Shown piece by piece: positions 1 through 7,577 of a DNA stretch of 13,894 nt. The position numbers and the translations under genes were made by a program. Under the pieces are notes generated by a model. It saw only the letters and a program-made list of their open reading frames with translations, was not told where the DNA came from and did no database searches. The DNA comes from Verrucomicrobia subdivision 3 bacterium UBA7542 (GTDB lineage Bacteria > Verrucomicrobiota > Verrucomicrobiia > Limisphaerales > UBA11358), in contig DLMG01000193.1 of NCBI GenBank assembly GCA_002479245.1, positions 1 through 13,894 of the forward strand. The letters are read 5' to 3'. The stretch's first letter is position 1. Each line of letters starts with the position of its first letter.

Positions 1-372
1 TGGTATGTCCAGTTCAACAGCGACTCCACCAATTACGGCCCGGACTATGGCAATATTGGCAGCTCCGTCGTGACCGCCAGCGGCAGTCCGGCCACGGCCA
101 GCATCACCATCGGTCCGTACAGCGCGCTCATTCTATCGCAAGTCCCCAATGTTTCGCCGACACTGACCATCACTCAGACGAACGACATCGCGACCATCTC
201 CTGGCTGAATTCTTATTCCGGATGGGTGTTGGATTCAAGTGTGACGCTTGCGGGAAATCCGCCGCCATGGAACCAGGTTTCGCCGTCGCAATACCAGACC
301 AACTCGACGACGGTTTACATCAACGCTATTCCATCAGGTAGCGCGACCTTTTATCGGCTGCGCAAACCCTGA
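1..372 (+). CDS. C-terminal end of an alpha-amylase family glycoside hydrolase (5' end outside window)
   Basis: The reading frame is open from base 1 to the TGA at 370-372, giving the last 123 residues of a larger protein. Residues 1-47 (WYVQFNSDSTNYGPDYGNIG ... SITIGPYSALIL) look like the all-beta C-terminal domain of GH13 amylases and branching enzymes, where an 'RFNSD...Y' strand precedes an 'I.PYSALIL' strand. Residues from about 50 onward (TISWLNSYSGWVLDSS ... FYRLRKP) match the short beta-rich tail often found at the end of secreted Verrucomicrobia proteins. The catalytic domain is not in the window, so substrate and GH13 subfamily cannot be stated. A 4-alpha-glucanotransferase follows at 1711 on the same strand, which supports a role in alpha-glucan metabolism. 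The family call rests on about 45 residues recognised by eye. Confidence 0.7.
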   Translation, partial: WYVQFNSDSTNYGPDYGNIGSSVVTASGSPATASITIGPYSALILSQVPNVSPTLTITQTNDIATISWLNSYSGWVLDSSVTLAGNPPPWNQVSPSQYQTNSTTVYINAIPSGSATFYRLRKP

Positions 373-446
373 CTTCCGACGCAAGTTCCACGCAATCAAG
401 ATATTATACTGAACTTTGGTCATGTTTCTCTCCCGTTTGATTCAAG

Positions 447-461
447 TTGGCAGGTTGCCAA
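447..461. promoter_or_regulatory. 15-bp perfect palindrome TTGGCA-N3-TGCCAA (operator-like)
   Basis: TTGGCA (447-452), GGT, TGCCAA (456-461) form a perfect dyad between the amylase stop and the PEP-CTERM gene. A third half-site, TTGGCA, occurs at 469-474. A dyad of two 6-mers with a 3-bp centre suits a dimeric repressor. It is about 75 bp upstream of the proposed -35 of the next gene. No regulator can be named, and it could be a chance hairpin. Confidence 0.3.
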
Positions 462-486
462 TCGAGGCTTGGCATTGGGCCGGCAT

Positions 487-504
487 ACCGCATGAATATG
501 CGGT
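487..504 (+). terminator. Possible terminator hairpin 3' of the amylase gene
   Basis: ACCGCAT (487-493), loop GAAT, ATGCGGT (498-504) is a perfect 7-bp stem with a 4-nt loop. It is followed only by TGTATTGT, a poor U-tract, so intrinsic termination is uncertain. It lies 115 bp after the amylase stop. Confidence 0.3.
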
Positions 505-537
505 TGTATTGTCGTGGCGAAAATTGATAAGATACCT

Positions 538-566
538 TTTAACGTAATCGGAAGAGTCGGTAGAAT
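538..566 (+). promoter_or_regulatory. Candidate sigma-70-type promoter for the PEP-CTERM gene at 595
   Basis: A weak -35 TTTAAC (538-543), a 17-bp spacer and a good -10 TAGAAT (561-566, one mismatch to TATAAT) are followed by an AT-rich leader. The predicted transcript start is near 573, giving a leader of about 22 nt before the ATG at 595. If correct, a start at 514 would lie upstream of the mRNA, which supports the ATG at 595. Confidence 0.35.
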
Positions 567-594
567 AAAAATTAACCATAAAAAGCCAACATCT

Positions 595-1491
595 ATGAAA
601 ATTAAAATCTTAACCAGTGTTTCAACAGCGATCTTTGCATCAGGTCTGGTATGCGCGCACGCTCAAAACCTAAACGGAACCTTGAACACCGGCTTCTACG
701 GCAGTCCGCTGGCCGTCCAGACCATCAATACCGGCTTCGGTAATGCCGGCGGCGTCGATTCGGGCGGCGGTTCCGAGTTGGATGCCGCTTATGGTCGTGT
801 TTCCGGTGGGGATCTGTACCTGTTCCTCGCGGGTAACGTTGAAAACAACGGCAATCACCTGAATGTCTTCATTGCTGGCGGCGCGGCCGGCCAAAACACC
901 TTGAGCACTTCCGGTGGCACGTTGGCGGCCATGAACGGCTCCGTTTTTAGTCCGGGCTTTAATGCAACCTTTGCTTTCGACGAGAACGATTATGCGGGCA
1001 CCTTGTATAGCGAAGAATACAATCTGATCGCAAATACCGGTGGTTATGTGGGAGCCCTTCCCGGCACTGCGGGAATTTATGCCGGCAGCGATGGTGGGGT
1101 CATGAGCCTTTACGTTAACAATAACCACATCAGCACAATGGGTGCCGCCAATGCAGCCTTGTCTGGTGCCACCAGCGGCGCGAATACGACCACCGGATAT
1201 GAACTGGTAATCCCGCTCAGTGCGATCGGATACACGGGTGGAAATATCATGGTCCTTGCCGATGTCAATGGTACCAGCGACGCCTATCTCTCGAACCAAT
1301 TCCTACCGGGTTTGGCCGTGGGAACGGGCAACGTTGGCGGTGGTGGGCCTTACGGGCCTGGCGGATCACTGTTTAACTTCGCCAACACTCCCGGTGAATA
1401 TTTTACCGTGGCCGTTCCGGAGCCATCCACTCTGGCGATTTGTGGTTTGTCGGGTCTGGCGGCGTTGCTGGGCGTTCGCAAACGGAAGTAG
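595..1491 (+). CDS. Exported PEP-CTERM protein with DOMON/CBM9-like body
   Basis: The product has 298 aa. I chose the ATG at 595 because it begins a clean signal peptide (MKIKILTSVSTAIFASG, cleavage expected after AHA, residue 23). The in-frame upstream start at 514 would add 27 basic residues ahead of it. The C-terminus is a textbook PEP-CTERM tail: P275-E276-P277, a hydrophobic segment (LAICGLSGLAALLG) and RKRK. Such tails are known to be cleaved by exosortase and tie the protein to the cell surface or matrix. The body is Gly/Asn-rich and beta-strand-rich; 'ELDAAYGRVSGGDLYLFLAG' and 'GYELVIPLSAIG' resemble DOMON/CBM9-like modules that often bind sugars. No catalytic motif is visible. Its position between two alpha-glucan genes makes glucan binding possible, but this is only inference. 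A terminator follows at 1517-1542. Confidence 0.85.
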   Translation: MKIKILTSVSTAIFASGLVCAHAQNLNGTLNTGFYGSPLAVQTINTGFGNAGGVDSGGGSELDAAYGRVSGGDLYLFLAGNVENNGNHLNVFIAGGAAGQNTLSTSGGTLAAMNGSVFSPGFNATFAFDENDYAGTLYSEEYNLIANTGGYVGALPGTAGIYAGSDGGVMSLYVNNNHISTMGAANAALSGATSGANTTTGYELVIPLSAIGYTGGNIMVLADVNGTSDAYLSNQFLPGLAVGTGNVGGGGPYGPGGSLFNFANTPGEYFTVAVPEPSTLAICGLSGLAALLGVRKRK

Positions 1492-1516
1492 GAAGCAAGG
1501 TTGTATTGCATTGGTT

Positions 1517-1542
1517 GAAAGCCTCGCGCCAGCGGGGCTTTC
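1517..1542 (+). terminator. Intrinsic terminator after the PEP-CTERM gene
   Basis: GAAAGCCTCGC, loop GCCA, GCGGGGCTTTC form an 11-bp stem with one G-T wobble, followed by TATTTTGG. It starts 26 bp after the stop codon at 1491 and separates this gene from malQ. Confidence 0.7.
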
Positions 1543-1710
1543 TATTTTGGAATTATCCCCTTGGCATCAATAAATGCGGACGCCAGACGCCGGCGACGGG
1601 ACGGGGCGATTTTTCGAACCTCGTTCCCAATGCAAAAAGTCATTGAATTAAAGCCCGGACGCAGCGAGTCTTCCAACCCGACGTTCGAGCAACGGCGGCA
1701 ACGCCAACCC

Positions 1711-4413
1711 ATGAAATTGATTTTCCAGTTGCGATTTCATACGAAACCCGGCCAATCGCTTTGGCTGACCGGGGACCATGAAATTTTCGGACAAGGCAGG
1801 GCCGAACGGGCCATCCCGCTCCAGTATCTCAATCCGGAACTCTGGCAGGCCACGATCCATCTGCCCGGGGGAATGGCGCCAGACGCCCGGAGCAGCTACC
1901 ATTACCTCCTGCGAAACGCCGACGGCTCGGTGGTCGAGGACTGGGACAACAAGCGGATCAACCCGGCCTCCTTCCGGCACGAGGAAGTGTTGGTGGTGGA
2001 CGCCTGGAACCGCGCGGATTTTTTCGAGAACACATTTTACACCGAGCCGTTCCGGCACGTGCTGTTGAAGGCAAATCACACGGAGGTGCGAGTCTCCGCG
2101 CCAGAGCACCCCACGCATACGTTCAAGGTCAAGGCCCCGTTGCTCGCCAGGGGCCAGACCCTTTGCCTGCTGGGCGGGTCCGCTGCGCTGGGCCATTGGA
2201 GCACGGCGAACCCCCGGCTCCTGAACCGGATTGCCGGGGAAGATTTTCTCACCGCGGAACTGGACCTCAGCGGACAACCCTTCCCGCTCGCCTACAAATA
2301 TGGCGTTTATGACGTGGAGAAAAAGGGGTTCGTTCGTTACGAAGACGGCTACAACCGGATCTTGTACGATGCCATCAGACCAGGCAAACACACAATGGTG
2401 AACGATGGATTTGTCCGGCTGCCGGCCAACACCTGGAAAGGCGCGGGCGTGGCGATTCCGGTGTTCAGCCTGCGGAGTGAAAACAGTTTTGGCGTTGGCG
2501 AATTTGCGGACCTCAAACTGCTGGCGGACTGGAGCAGCCAGGCCGGATTGAAATTGATTCAGATCCTGCCCATCAACGATACCACCGCCACCCACACCTG
2601 GACGGATTCCTATCCGTATGCAGCCATTTCGGCGTTCGCGTTGCACCCCATTTACCTCAATCTCAGCCGTGTGGCGACCGGCCGGAACAAGGCGCTGCTG
2701 AAAAGACTGGAGCCGGAACGGCAGCGCTTGAACGCGCTCGACGCGCTGGATTACGAGGCCGTGATGAAGGCCAAGCTCGATTTCATCAAACAAATTTTCC
2801 CGTCCGAAAAGGCAAAAACTTTTCAGCGCCCGGACTACCCCCAATTTTTCTCTGAGAACCGGCTCTGGCTGGTGCCTTACGCCGTGTTCTGTCATCTGCG
2901 CGACCGGTTTGGGACTTCGGACTTCAACCAGTGGCCGGCCTTTCGCAACTACCGGGCGGAAGAAGTTGCGGCGCTGGTGGCCGAAGATTCTCCGGCGGCG
3001 GATGACATCGCCCGGCACTATTTCATCCAGTATCACCTGCACCTGCAATTGCAGGAGGCGGTGGCGCATGCCCATGAACGCGGCATCATCCTGAAAGGCG
3101 ACATTGCCATCGGCGTTTACCGCCACGGCGCCGACGTGTGGCAGCAACCCGAACTTTTTCACACGGACGTCCAGGCCGGCGCGCCGCCCGACGCCTTCGC
3201 GGTAAAGGGGCAAAACTGGGGGTTCCCGACCTACAACTGGCTGCGGATGAAGGAGGACGGTTTCGCGTGGTGGAAACGCCGTTTCGCGCAGATGAGCTGT
3301 TATTTCGACGCGTTTCGCATTGACCATATCCTTGGCTTTTTCCGCATCTGGAGCATCCCCGCCCACGCCGTCGAAGGCATCCTGGGATATTTCGTCCCGG
3401 CGATCCCGGTGGACGCGGACGAATTTGCCGCGGGCGGCATCGCGTTCGACCGCGACCGCTACACCCGGCCATTCATCACCGACGCGGTGCTGCGGGAAAT
3501 TTTCGGCGACGAACCGGAAGCCGTCCGCCGCGAATTTTTGAATACGGACGAAAATGGCCGCCTGGCGTTAAGACCGGAATTCGCCACGCAGCGACAGGTG
3601 GAAAAATATTTTGCCGCGCGGGAACCGGACGCGCGCGACGCGAAAATCAAAGCCGGTTTGTTCGATTTGATCAGCAACGTCATCCTGTTCGAGGCTGAAG
3701 GTTCGCGGGGAAAATCGTTCCATTTCCGGTTCGCGATGGAGGACACTTCAACCTTCCAGGCCTTGGCTCCGCACACCCGGGCGCGACTCAAGGAGTTGTA
3801 TGTGGATTATTTCTTCCGCCGCCAGGATGATTTCTGGATGCAGGAAGCGGCGCAAAAGCTGCCGGCGCTGAAGCGCGTGACGAACATGCTCATGTGCGGC
3901 GAAGACCTGGGGCTGGTGCCCGCCTGCGTGCCGGAACTGATGAAAGAACTGGGCTTGTTGAGCCTTGAAATCCAGCGCATGCCCAAGCAGCCCGGCCAGG
4001 AATTGTCGCGCCCGGCGGACGCGCCGTATTTGAGTGTCGTCACGCCGTCCACGCACGACATGAGCACCCTGCGCGACTGGTGGGAGGAAGACCGGGGGCT
4101 GACGCAGAAATTTTTCAATACCGAACTCGGCCAGCCAGGCGGGGCGCCGCGCCAGTGCGAGCCGGGGATCGTCCAGGCCATCATTCGCCAGCATCTGGCC
4201 GCGCCGGCCATGTGGAGCATTTTTCAGTTGCAGGATTTGCTGGGAATGGACGAAAAGCTGCGTCGGGCGGACCCGGCGGCCGAGCGCATCAACGTGCCCG
4301 CCAATCCCGTGCATTACTGGCGCTACCGGATGCACCTGATGCTGGAGGAATTGCAGCGGGCGGAAACGTTCAACACGAACCTGCGCGATTTGATCCGGCA
4401 AAACGGACGCTGA
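1711..4413 (+). CDS. malQ: 4-alpha-glucanotransferase (amylomaltase), GH77, DPE2-type with two CBM20 domains
   Basis: This 900-aa cytosolic enzyme should transfer alpha-1,4-glucan segments between maltodextrins and release glucose. Residues 1-115 and about 134-235 are two starch-binding CBM20 modules; the first begins MKLIFQLRFHTKPGQSLWLT. GH77 starts at about W242 (GVAIPVFSLRSENSFGVGEF). Catalytic residues are recognisable: nucleophile D538 in FRIDH, acid/base E731 in CGEDLGLVP, and D783 in STHDMSTLRDWW. The 193 residues between D538 and E731 far exceed the roughly 50 of E. coli MalQ. That fits the insertion which, with tandem CBM20, defines plant DPE2 and related bacterial enzymes acting on heteroglycan or maltose. 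I placed the start at 1711, where CBM20 begins. In-frame starts at 1561 (TTG) and 1630 (ATG) would add 50 or 27 Arg-rich residues with no family support. No clear Shine-Dalgarno precedes any of them. Confidence 0.93.
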   Translation: MKLIFQLRFHTKPGQSLWLTGDHEIFGQGRAERAIPLQYLNPELWQATIHLPGGMAPDARSSYHYLLRNADGSVVEDWDNKRINPASFRHEEVLVVDAWNRADFFENTFYTEPFRHVLLKANHTEVRVSAPEHPTHTFKVKAPLLARGQTLCLLGGSAALGHWSTANPRLLNRIAGEDFLTAELDLSGQPFPLAYKYGVYDVEKKGFVRYEDGYNRILYDAIRPGKHTMVNDGFVRLPANTWKGAGVAIPVFSLRSENSFGVGEFADLKLLADWSSQAGLKLIQILPINDTTATHTWTDSYPYAAISAFALHPIYLNLSRVATGRNKALLKRLEPERQRLNALDALDYEAVMKAKLDFIKQIFPSEKAKTFQRPDYPQFFSENRLWLVPYAVFCHLRDRFGTSDFNQWPAFRNYRAEEVAALVAEDSPAADDIARHYFIQYHLHLQLQEAVAHAHERGIILKGDIAIGVYRHGADVWQQPELFHTDVQAGAPPDAFAVKGQNWGFPTYNWLRMKEDGFAWWKRRFAQMSCYFDAFRIDHILGFFRIWSIPAHAVEGILGYFVPAIPVDADEFAAGGIAFDRDRYTRPFITDAVLREIFGDEPEAVRREFLNTDENGRLALRPEFATQRQVEKYFAAREPDARDAKIKAGLFDLISNVILFEAEGSRGKSFHFRFAMEDTSTFQALAPHTRARLKELYVDYFFRRQDDFWMQEAAQKLPALKRVTNMLMCGEDLGLVPACVPELMKELGLLSLEIQRMPKQPGQELSRPADAPYLSVVTPSTHDMSTLRDWWEEDRGLTQKFFNTELGQPGGAPRQCEPGIVQAIIRQHLAAPAMWSIFQLQDLLGMDEKLRRADPAAERINVPANPVHYWRYRMHLMLEELQRAETFNTNLRDLIRQNGR

Positions 4414-4418
4414 ACCTC

Positions 4419-4739
4419 GTGCCGGAGTCGTTTACTTCAGCGTGGTCGTATGCTGCTGGCAAGGGCGTGCCGCAGGATGATGCTGCCGCCGCGGATTGGT
4501 TTCGCAAAGCGGCTGAACGCGGTTTCGGCGGCGCCCGGGACAACCTGGCCATTGCCTGTGCGCTGAGCAAGGGCGTGCCCAAGGACCCGATTGAAGCCTA
4601 CAAATGGTTTGCGCTGGCCGCCACGCACGGCGACACCAACAACGGCGCCGACATCCACGCCACCAGGATCAAGAAAATGACTCCGGCGCAGATTGCCGAG
4701 GCCGAAAAGCGCGTCCACGACTTCGTGTCAAAGAGCTAG
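4419..4739 (+). pseudogene. 5'-truncated Sel1-like (TPR-type) repeat protein remnant
   Basis: Beginning 6 bp after the malQ stop, an open frame ending in TAG at 4737-4739 encodes about 106 residues. It contains Sel1-like units: SYAAGKGVPQDDAAAADWFR with KAAERG, then ALSKGVPKDPIEAYKWFALA with ATHGD. The end, MTPAQIAEAEKRVHDF, is a typical closing helix of bacterial Sel1 proteins. Sel1 repeats form solenoid scaffolds for protein-protein contacts. No signal peptide or full first repeat is present, and the only nearby start is GTG 4419. The frame continues upstream only as an antisense-of-sense reading through malQ. I read it as the 3' end of a longer gene whose front was lost in a deletion or rearrangement next to malQ. 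Expression as a small protein from GTG 4419 cannot be excluded. Confidence 0.7.
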
Positions 4740-4863
4740 CCGGCAAGGTCTCCCGCTCACCGTCCGCGAACTTTCGTCAGATTCCAGAACCAGAACGCGG
4801 GAGGGGAAAATTGTGGGCAACGGAGATTTGCGATTGTTTCAACTGGGAAAAGACCAGCCCGAA

Positions 4864-4910
4864 AAATGAAAAACTCCGCCGGATTTATGGCCGGTGGAGT
4901 TTCGCTGTTT
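4864..4910 (-). terminator. Terminator hairpin for the minus-strand PEP-CTERM gene (copy 1 of a repeated element)
   Basis: AACTCCGCCGG (4872-4882), loop ATTTATGG, CCGGTGGAGTT (4891-4901) form an 11-bp stem with one wobble. Read on the minus strand the stem is followed by TTTTTCATTTTTC, a good U-tract. It lies 27 bp beyond the stop of the gene at 4937. A 47/48-bp near-identical copy is at 6238-6285. It may act in both directions, because the Sel1 remnant converges on it. Confidence 0.7.
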
Positions 4911-4936
4911 AATTTACTTCGGGTTGCTCCGATGGA

Positions 4937-5824
4937 TTAACGCTGATGCCGACGCAAGAGAGTTATTCCGAACATGCCGAATGCCAGCAATGACAGGCTG
5001 GCGGGTTCGGGGACAGGTGTTGCCGTAATGTACTGGTTTCCTGCTCCCCACTGAGATTCGACATTTGCCTGTGTGAAATCCACTTGGTTTAACAAATTGA
5101 CATCATCGGGAAAAATGAGTTGAAAGACCCCACCTCCCTCTATTCTGTTGACAGTGCCTCCATAGACAACCCAACCGCTGTTTATGAAGCCGTAATCAGC
5201 ACCATTAAGAGTTTGTATCAGGAACTGGTTTGGCCCCAGTGCTGTCAACCCAAACCCCGGCGTCGTCGTCAAAGGCTCACTAGAATCGTCAGGAGGAGCA
5301 TATGCTAAAGTCTCACCGGGATTTGCGTAGTTTAAAGAGAGGCTGGGTGTTTCAAGAATGCCGCTTCCCTGTGAAGGGAGTGTAAATTGAATGCCAGTCA
5401 GTGTAATGTTGTTAAAAGCACTGCCAGAAGCATAACCGAAGTTGCTGGCGACAACACCCGTTACTTGAACAAATAGAACATTCGGCTGTGCAGCAAGGGC
5501 GTAAAAGTTGAACGTGCAAGCCAATTGTAGCTCATAATCATTGGGCATATTGTTTGGACTGACTGGCTGCCCGTTCCAAGTACCTAGTCCATTCATGTTG
5601 TACAAACCATTCGCGTAGTAAGACCCAAGAAGGTCATAACTTTCAAAGGTTATTGCGTCCGATGGACTAGCCGGGTCCCCCAGCGTGGACACCGCCCCGC
5701 CTACGCCCGAATTAGGGGGAATTGAGGTGCCAACAGAACCGGCTTCATCCGCGTGGACGCTCAGCGGGAGTGTGAGACCAAGGAGAGTCAGAATGGTGAT
5801 ATTTAGTGATTTGGTTATTTTCAT
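4937..5824 (-). CDS. Exported PEP-CTERM protein of unknown function
   Basis: From ATG 5824 the product has 295 aa. Residues 1-25 form a signal peptide (MKITKSLNITILTLLGLTLP, cleavage after SVHA). An in-frame ATG at 5842 would add only MKHLNP and is equally possible; starts further up would bury the signal. The C-terminus is a PEP-CTERM tail: VPEPASLSLL, a hydrophobic helix, then RRHQR. The body is beta-rich and low in Cys and Lys (DAITFESYDLLGSYYANGLY ... VFQLIFPDDVNLLNQVDFTQ), with no motif I recognise. Many PEP-CTERM proteins have such lineage-specific bodies and are thought to be sorted by exosortase to the surface or extracellular matrix. It is transcribed toward the terminator at 4864-4910. 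Its GC content is visibly lower than that of malQ. Confidence 0.85.
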   Translation of the reverse strand: MKITKSLNITILTLLGLTLPLSVHADEAGSVGTSIPPNSGVGGAVSTLGDPASPSDAITFESYDLLGSYYANGLYNMNGLGTWNGQPVSPNNMPNDYELQLACTFNFYALAAQPNVLFVQVTGVVASNFGYASGSAFNNITLTGIQFTLPSQGSGILETPSLSLNYANPGETLAYAPPDDSSEPLTTTPGFGLTALGPNQFLIQTLNGADYGFINSGWVVYGGTVNRIEGGGVFQLIFPDDVNLLNQVDFTQANVESQWGAGNQYITATPVPEPASLSLLAFGMFGITLLRRHQR

Positions 5825-5994
5825 AGGGTTTAAGTGTTTCATTTTTTCTGAGCACACACGACTAGCCAATCGAAGTGTCATTTGTTGCAATTGTGTTGGG
5901 TTCAGACCCAAAGCCATCTGATTAATTACGACATTACGCCGACCTCATTTTCTGTCCAGAATAAGTTGTTCACATCACAACGGGTGCTCCTTGT

Positions 5995-6142
5995 TGCAAG
6001 TCAGATTGGCTGAAAGAGCCACCTCTCCACTGTGTTCATTAGCCGAATTGAGCGGGGAGTCGAATCACCGTCGGTGGACAATCTGGTGAAAATCGCCAAG
6101 GCGCTTGGTGTTCGTGTGCGGGACTTGGTTGGCGGGTTTTGA
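5995..6142 (+). pseudogene. Decayed XRE-family helix-turn-helix regulator remnant
   Basis: The frame from 6041 to TGA 6140-6142 reads SRIERGVESPSVDNLVKIAK with ALGVRVRDLVGGF, the second half of a Cro/C1-type HTH_3 domain ('SRIERG...PS...L.KIAKALGV...DL'). Just upstream the homology continues only if the frame is shifted. TTGGCTGAAAGAGCC (6006-6020) gives LAERA and CTCTCCACTGTGTTCATT (6023-6040) gives LSTVFI, with two extra bases (AC) between them. Together these restore the canonical 'LAERAxLSTVFISRIERG' recognition region. The start and first helices are missing, so no functional regulator is made. It resembles the stub regulators found at the edges of restriction-modification, toxin-antitoxin or prophage modules. 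No partner gene is present here. Confidence 0.75.
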
Positions 6143-6237
6143 TACGGGTCAAACCGAGTTACCCCCACATGTGAGGGACGGTTTGATTGATTTTATACGA
6201 TTACGGCTATGGCCAAAACCAATTGCTAAAACTCTTG

Positions 6238-6285
6238 AAATGAAAAACTCCACCGGGTTTTATGGCCGGTGGGGTTTCGGTGTTT
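6238..6285 (-). terminator. Terminator hairpin for the minus-strand gene at 6352 (copy 2 of a repeated element)
   Basis: AACTCCACCGG (6246-6256), a short loop, and CCGGTGGGGTT form a stem of about 11 bp. On the minus strand it is followed by TTTTTCATTTC. It lies about 66 bp past the stop of the gene at 6352. It matches 4864-4910 at nearly every position, differing by a few substitutions and one inserted T. Confidence 0.65.
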
Positions 6286-6351
6286 GAATATTCAGTTTCG
6301 TGTGGCAGTGGGTTCGGCTTAGTGGGCAGTTGTGTGAGACATAAAGGGCGG

Positions 6352-6864
6352 CTACTTGTCGTCCGGCAGTAAAAGAAAATCACAAAATACCCTCTTTCCA
6401 GATGTTAACTCCACGTAAGCCTTTCCAACTTCTTCATCTCCTTTCGAGTCCCTCAAAAACTTTAGACGCTCTGGAAGTGAGCACTTCCAAACGTGTTGGC
6501 CGCCATCCGGGTTCAATTCAATAGGCTTCTCTTCCCGCCCCCCGAAAAGGGTCAGTTCAGAAGAAACTAAAGTCTCCCGCATGATTTTCGTTACTTCTGC
6601 ACTCCGCTCGGGTGACAATCCTTGGGGAATGGGTGCGTTTGTTTCTGCAAGGAAAGCGCCCACACGTCTAATGCTCACTGGCCTGCGTCCGACATTCACA
6701 GCAGAAATGGTTAGGACTACACGGAGTCTGTCCGTGTGCTCGATTGCGATATTCGCTTCAACTTTCAGCTTTGCACGGTCAAGGAACCATTGTCGTATGT
6801 TGTAACAAGACGCGAATGTGCCAGTGACCGCGCCCCACAGAGCCACCCACAGTTCAATTTTCAT
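6352..6864 (-). CDS. Hypothetical protein with N-terminal membrane segment
   Basis: The product has 170 aa from ATG 6864. The frame is open for a further 267 bp upstream, but that part (Cys/Arg-rich, no domain) looks like non-coding read-through. Residues 1-18 (MKIELWVALWGAVTGTFA) form a short hydrophobic segment followed by NIRQWFLDRAKLKVEANI. This layout is common in small bacterial proteins with one membrane anchor and a soluble beta-rich domain. The rest (RLRVVLTISAVNVGRRPVSI, then VYVELTSGKRVF-like strands near the end) suggests an immunoglobulin-like or beta-sandwich fold, and I recognise no named family. It is divergently placed to the gene at 6978 with 113 bp between the starts, so the two may share a control region. 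No clear promoter is visible. Confidence 0.65.
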   Translation of the reverse strand: MKIELWVALWGAVTGTFASCYNIRQWFLDRAKLKVEANIAIEHTDRLRVVLTISAVNVGRRPVSIRRVGAFLAETNAPIPQGLSPERSAEVTKIMRETLVSSELTLFGGREEKPIELNPDGGQHVWKCSLPERLKFLRDSKGDEEVGKAYVELTSGKRVFCDFLLLPDDK

Positions 6865-6977
6865 AACGACGTGACAATCCCGCAAACGTGGCCCCGCGAC
6901 AACTACAATTGCACAGGAAGATTGGAATGGACGACAGGACGGAATGGCGTTTGAATTACCGATGTATAGGCAAAACC

Positions 6978-7553
6978 ATGAAAACAAAAATTTGTCTTCT
7001 CGGAATCTTCGCACTCGTGACGCTGGCAATAGCTGCGCCGCACACTTGGATTTTGAAAACAGGCGAAACGGTTGCTGGCGATTATGTTTCTTCTGGCACG
7101 ACCACGCTCGTCGTAAAAACCGGCGGCACAAATTGTTTCCTGAAAATCTCCAATCTTTCGACCAACGACCAAGCTTACGCCGCTGAAATACAGGCCAAGC
7201 AAAAGCAAGCGCAGTTGGACGCGGAAGCCAAACAAAAAGAGAGCGTAAAAAGTTCCATCATTGGAAAATGGCAAGGCCAATGGCGATGGGAATTTTTTAG
7301 TGACGGAAGCCTTGACGATGGTTCGCTGGTTTGTAATTACCGTTTTATTGACGCCGACCATATTCGAGTTGAACGCCCAAGCCACATGGGACTTAGCCCC
7401 GGACACAACAATTGGATGGGCAGCCAAGTGGAAGCGCCTAAGCCAATGACAATACCAGCCGAATCACAAATTTACAGTGTCTCCCTCTCAAACGAAGTAT
7501 TGAGGCTGATTGGCTCATACGGGTCTGTATTGACGTTTAAGCGTCTAAATTAA
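6978..7553 (+). CDS. Secreted protein with SHD1-like and lipocalin-like domains
   Basis: The product has 191 aa from ATG 6978. Residues 1-20 (MKTKICLLGIFALVTLAIAA) form a signal peptide, which rules out the longer reading from 6888. Residues about 21-70 (HTWILKTGETVAGDYVSSGT, LVVKTGG, LKISNLSTNDQAYAAEI) follow the SLA1-homology-1 pattern 'W..~G..v.a.yv....~.v.l...g....i~~Ls..D..y', frequent in exported Planctomycetes and Verrucomicrobia proteins. A charged helix rich in K/Q/A (about 70-92) leads to a second domain, IIGKWQGQWRWEFFSDGSLD to VLRLIGSYGSVLTFKRL. This resembles small lipocalin-like beta-barrels that begin 'GkW' and end 'l.~~R'. Ligand and function are unknown. The next gene starts 24 bp downstream on the same strand, so an operon is likely. 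Confidence 0.7.
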   Translation: MKTKICLLGIFALVTLAIAAPHTWILKTGETVAGDYVSSGTTTLVVKTGGTNCFLKISNLSTNDQAYAAEIQAKQKQAQLDAEAKQKESVKSSIIGKWQGQWRWEFFSDGSLDDGSLVCNYRFIDADHIRVERPSHMGLSPGHNNWMGSQVEAPKPMTIPAESQIYSVSLSNEVLRLIGSYGSVLTFKRLN

Positions 7554-7577
7554 CCGCTCGAAACAAGATTTTATTCA

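Noticed and set aside
1648..3366. A 572-codon open frame on the minus strand opposite malQ
   Set aside because: It is antisense to a clearly coding GH77/CBM20 gene with intact motifs. Its own translation is Arg/Val/Gln-rich with no domain, typical of a high-GC shadow frame.
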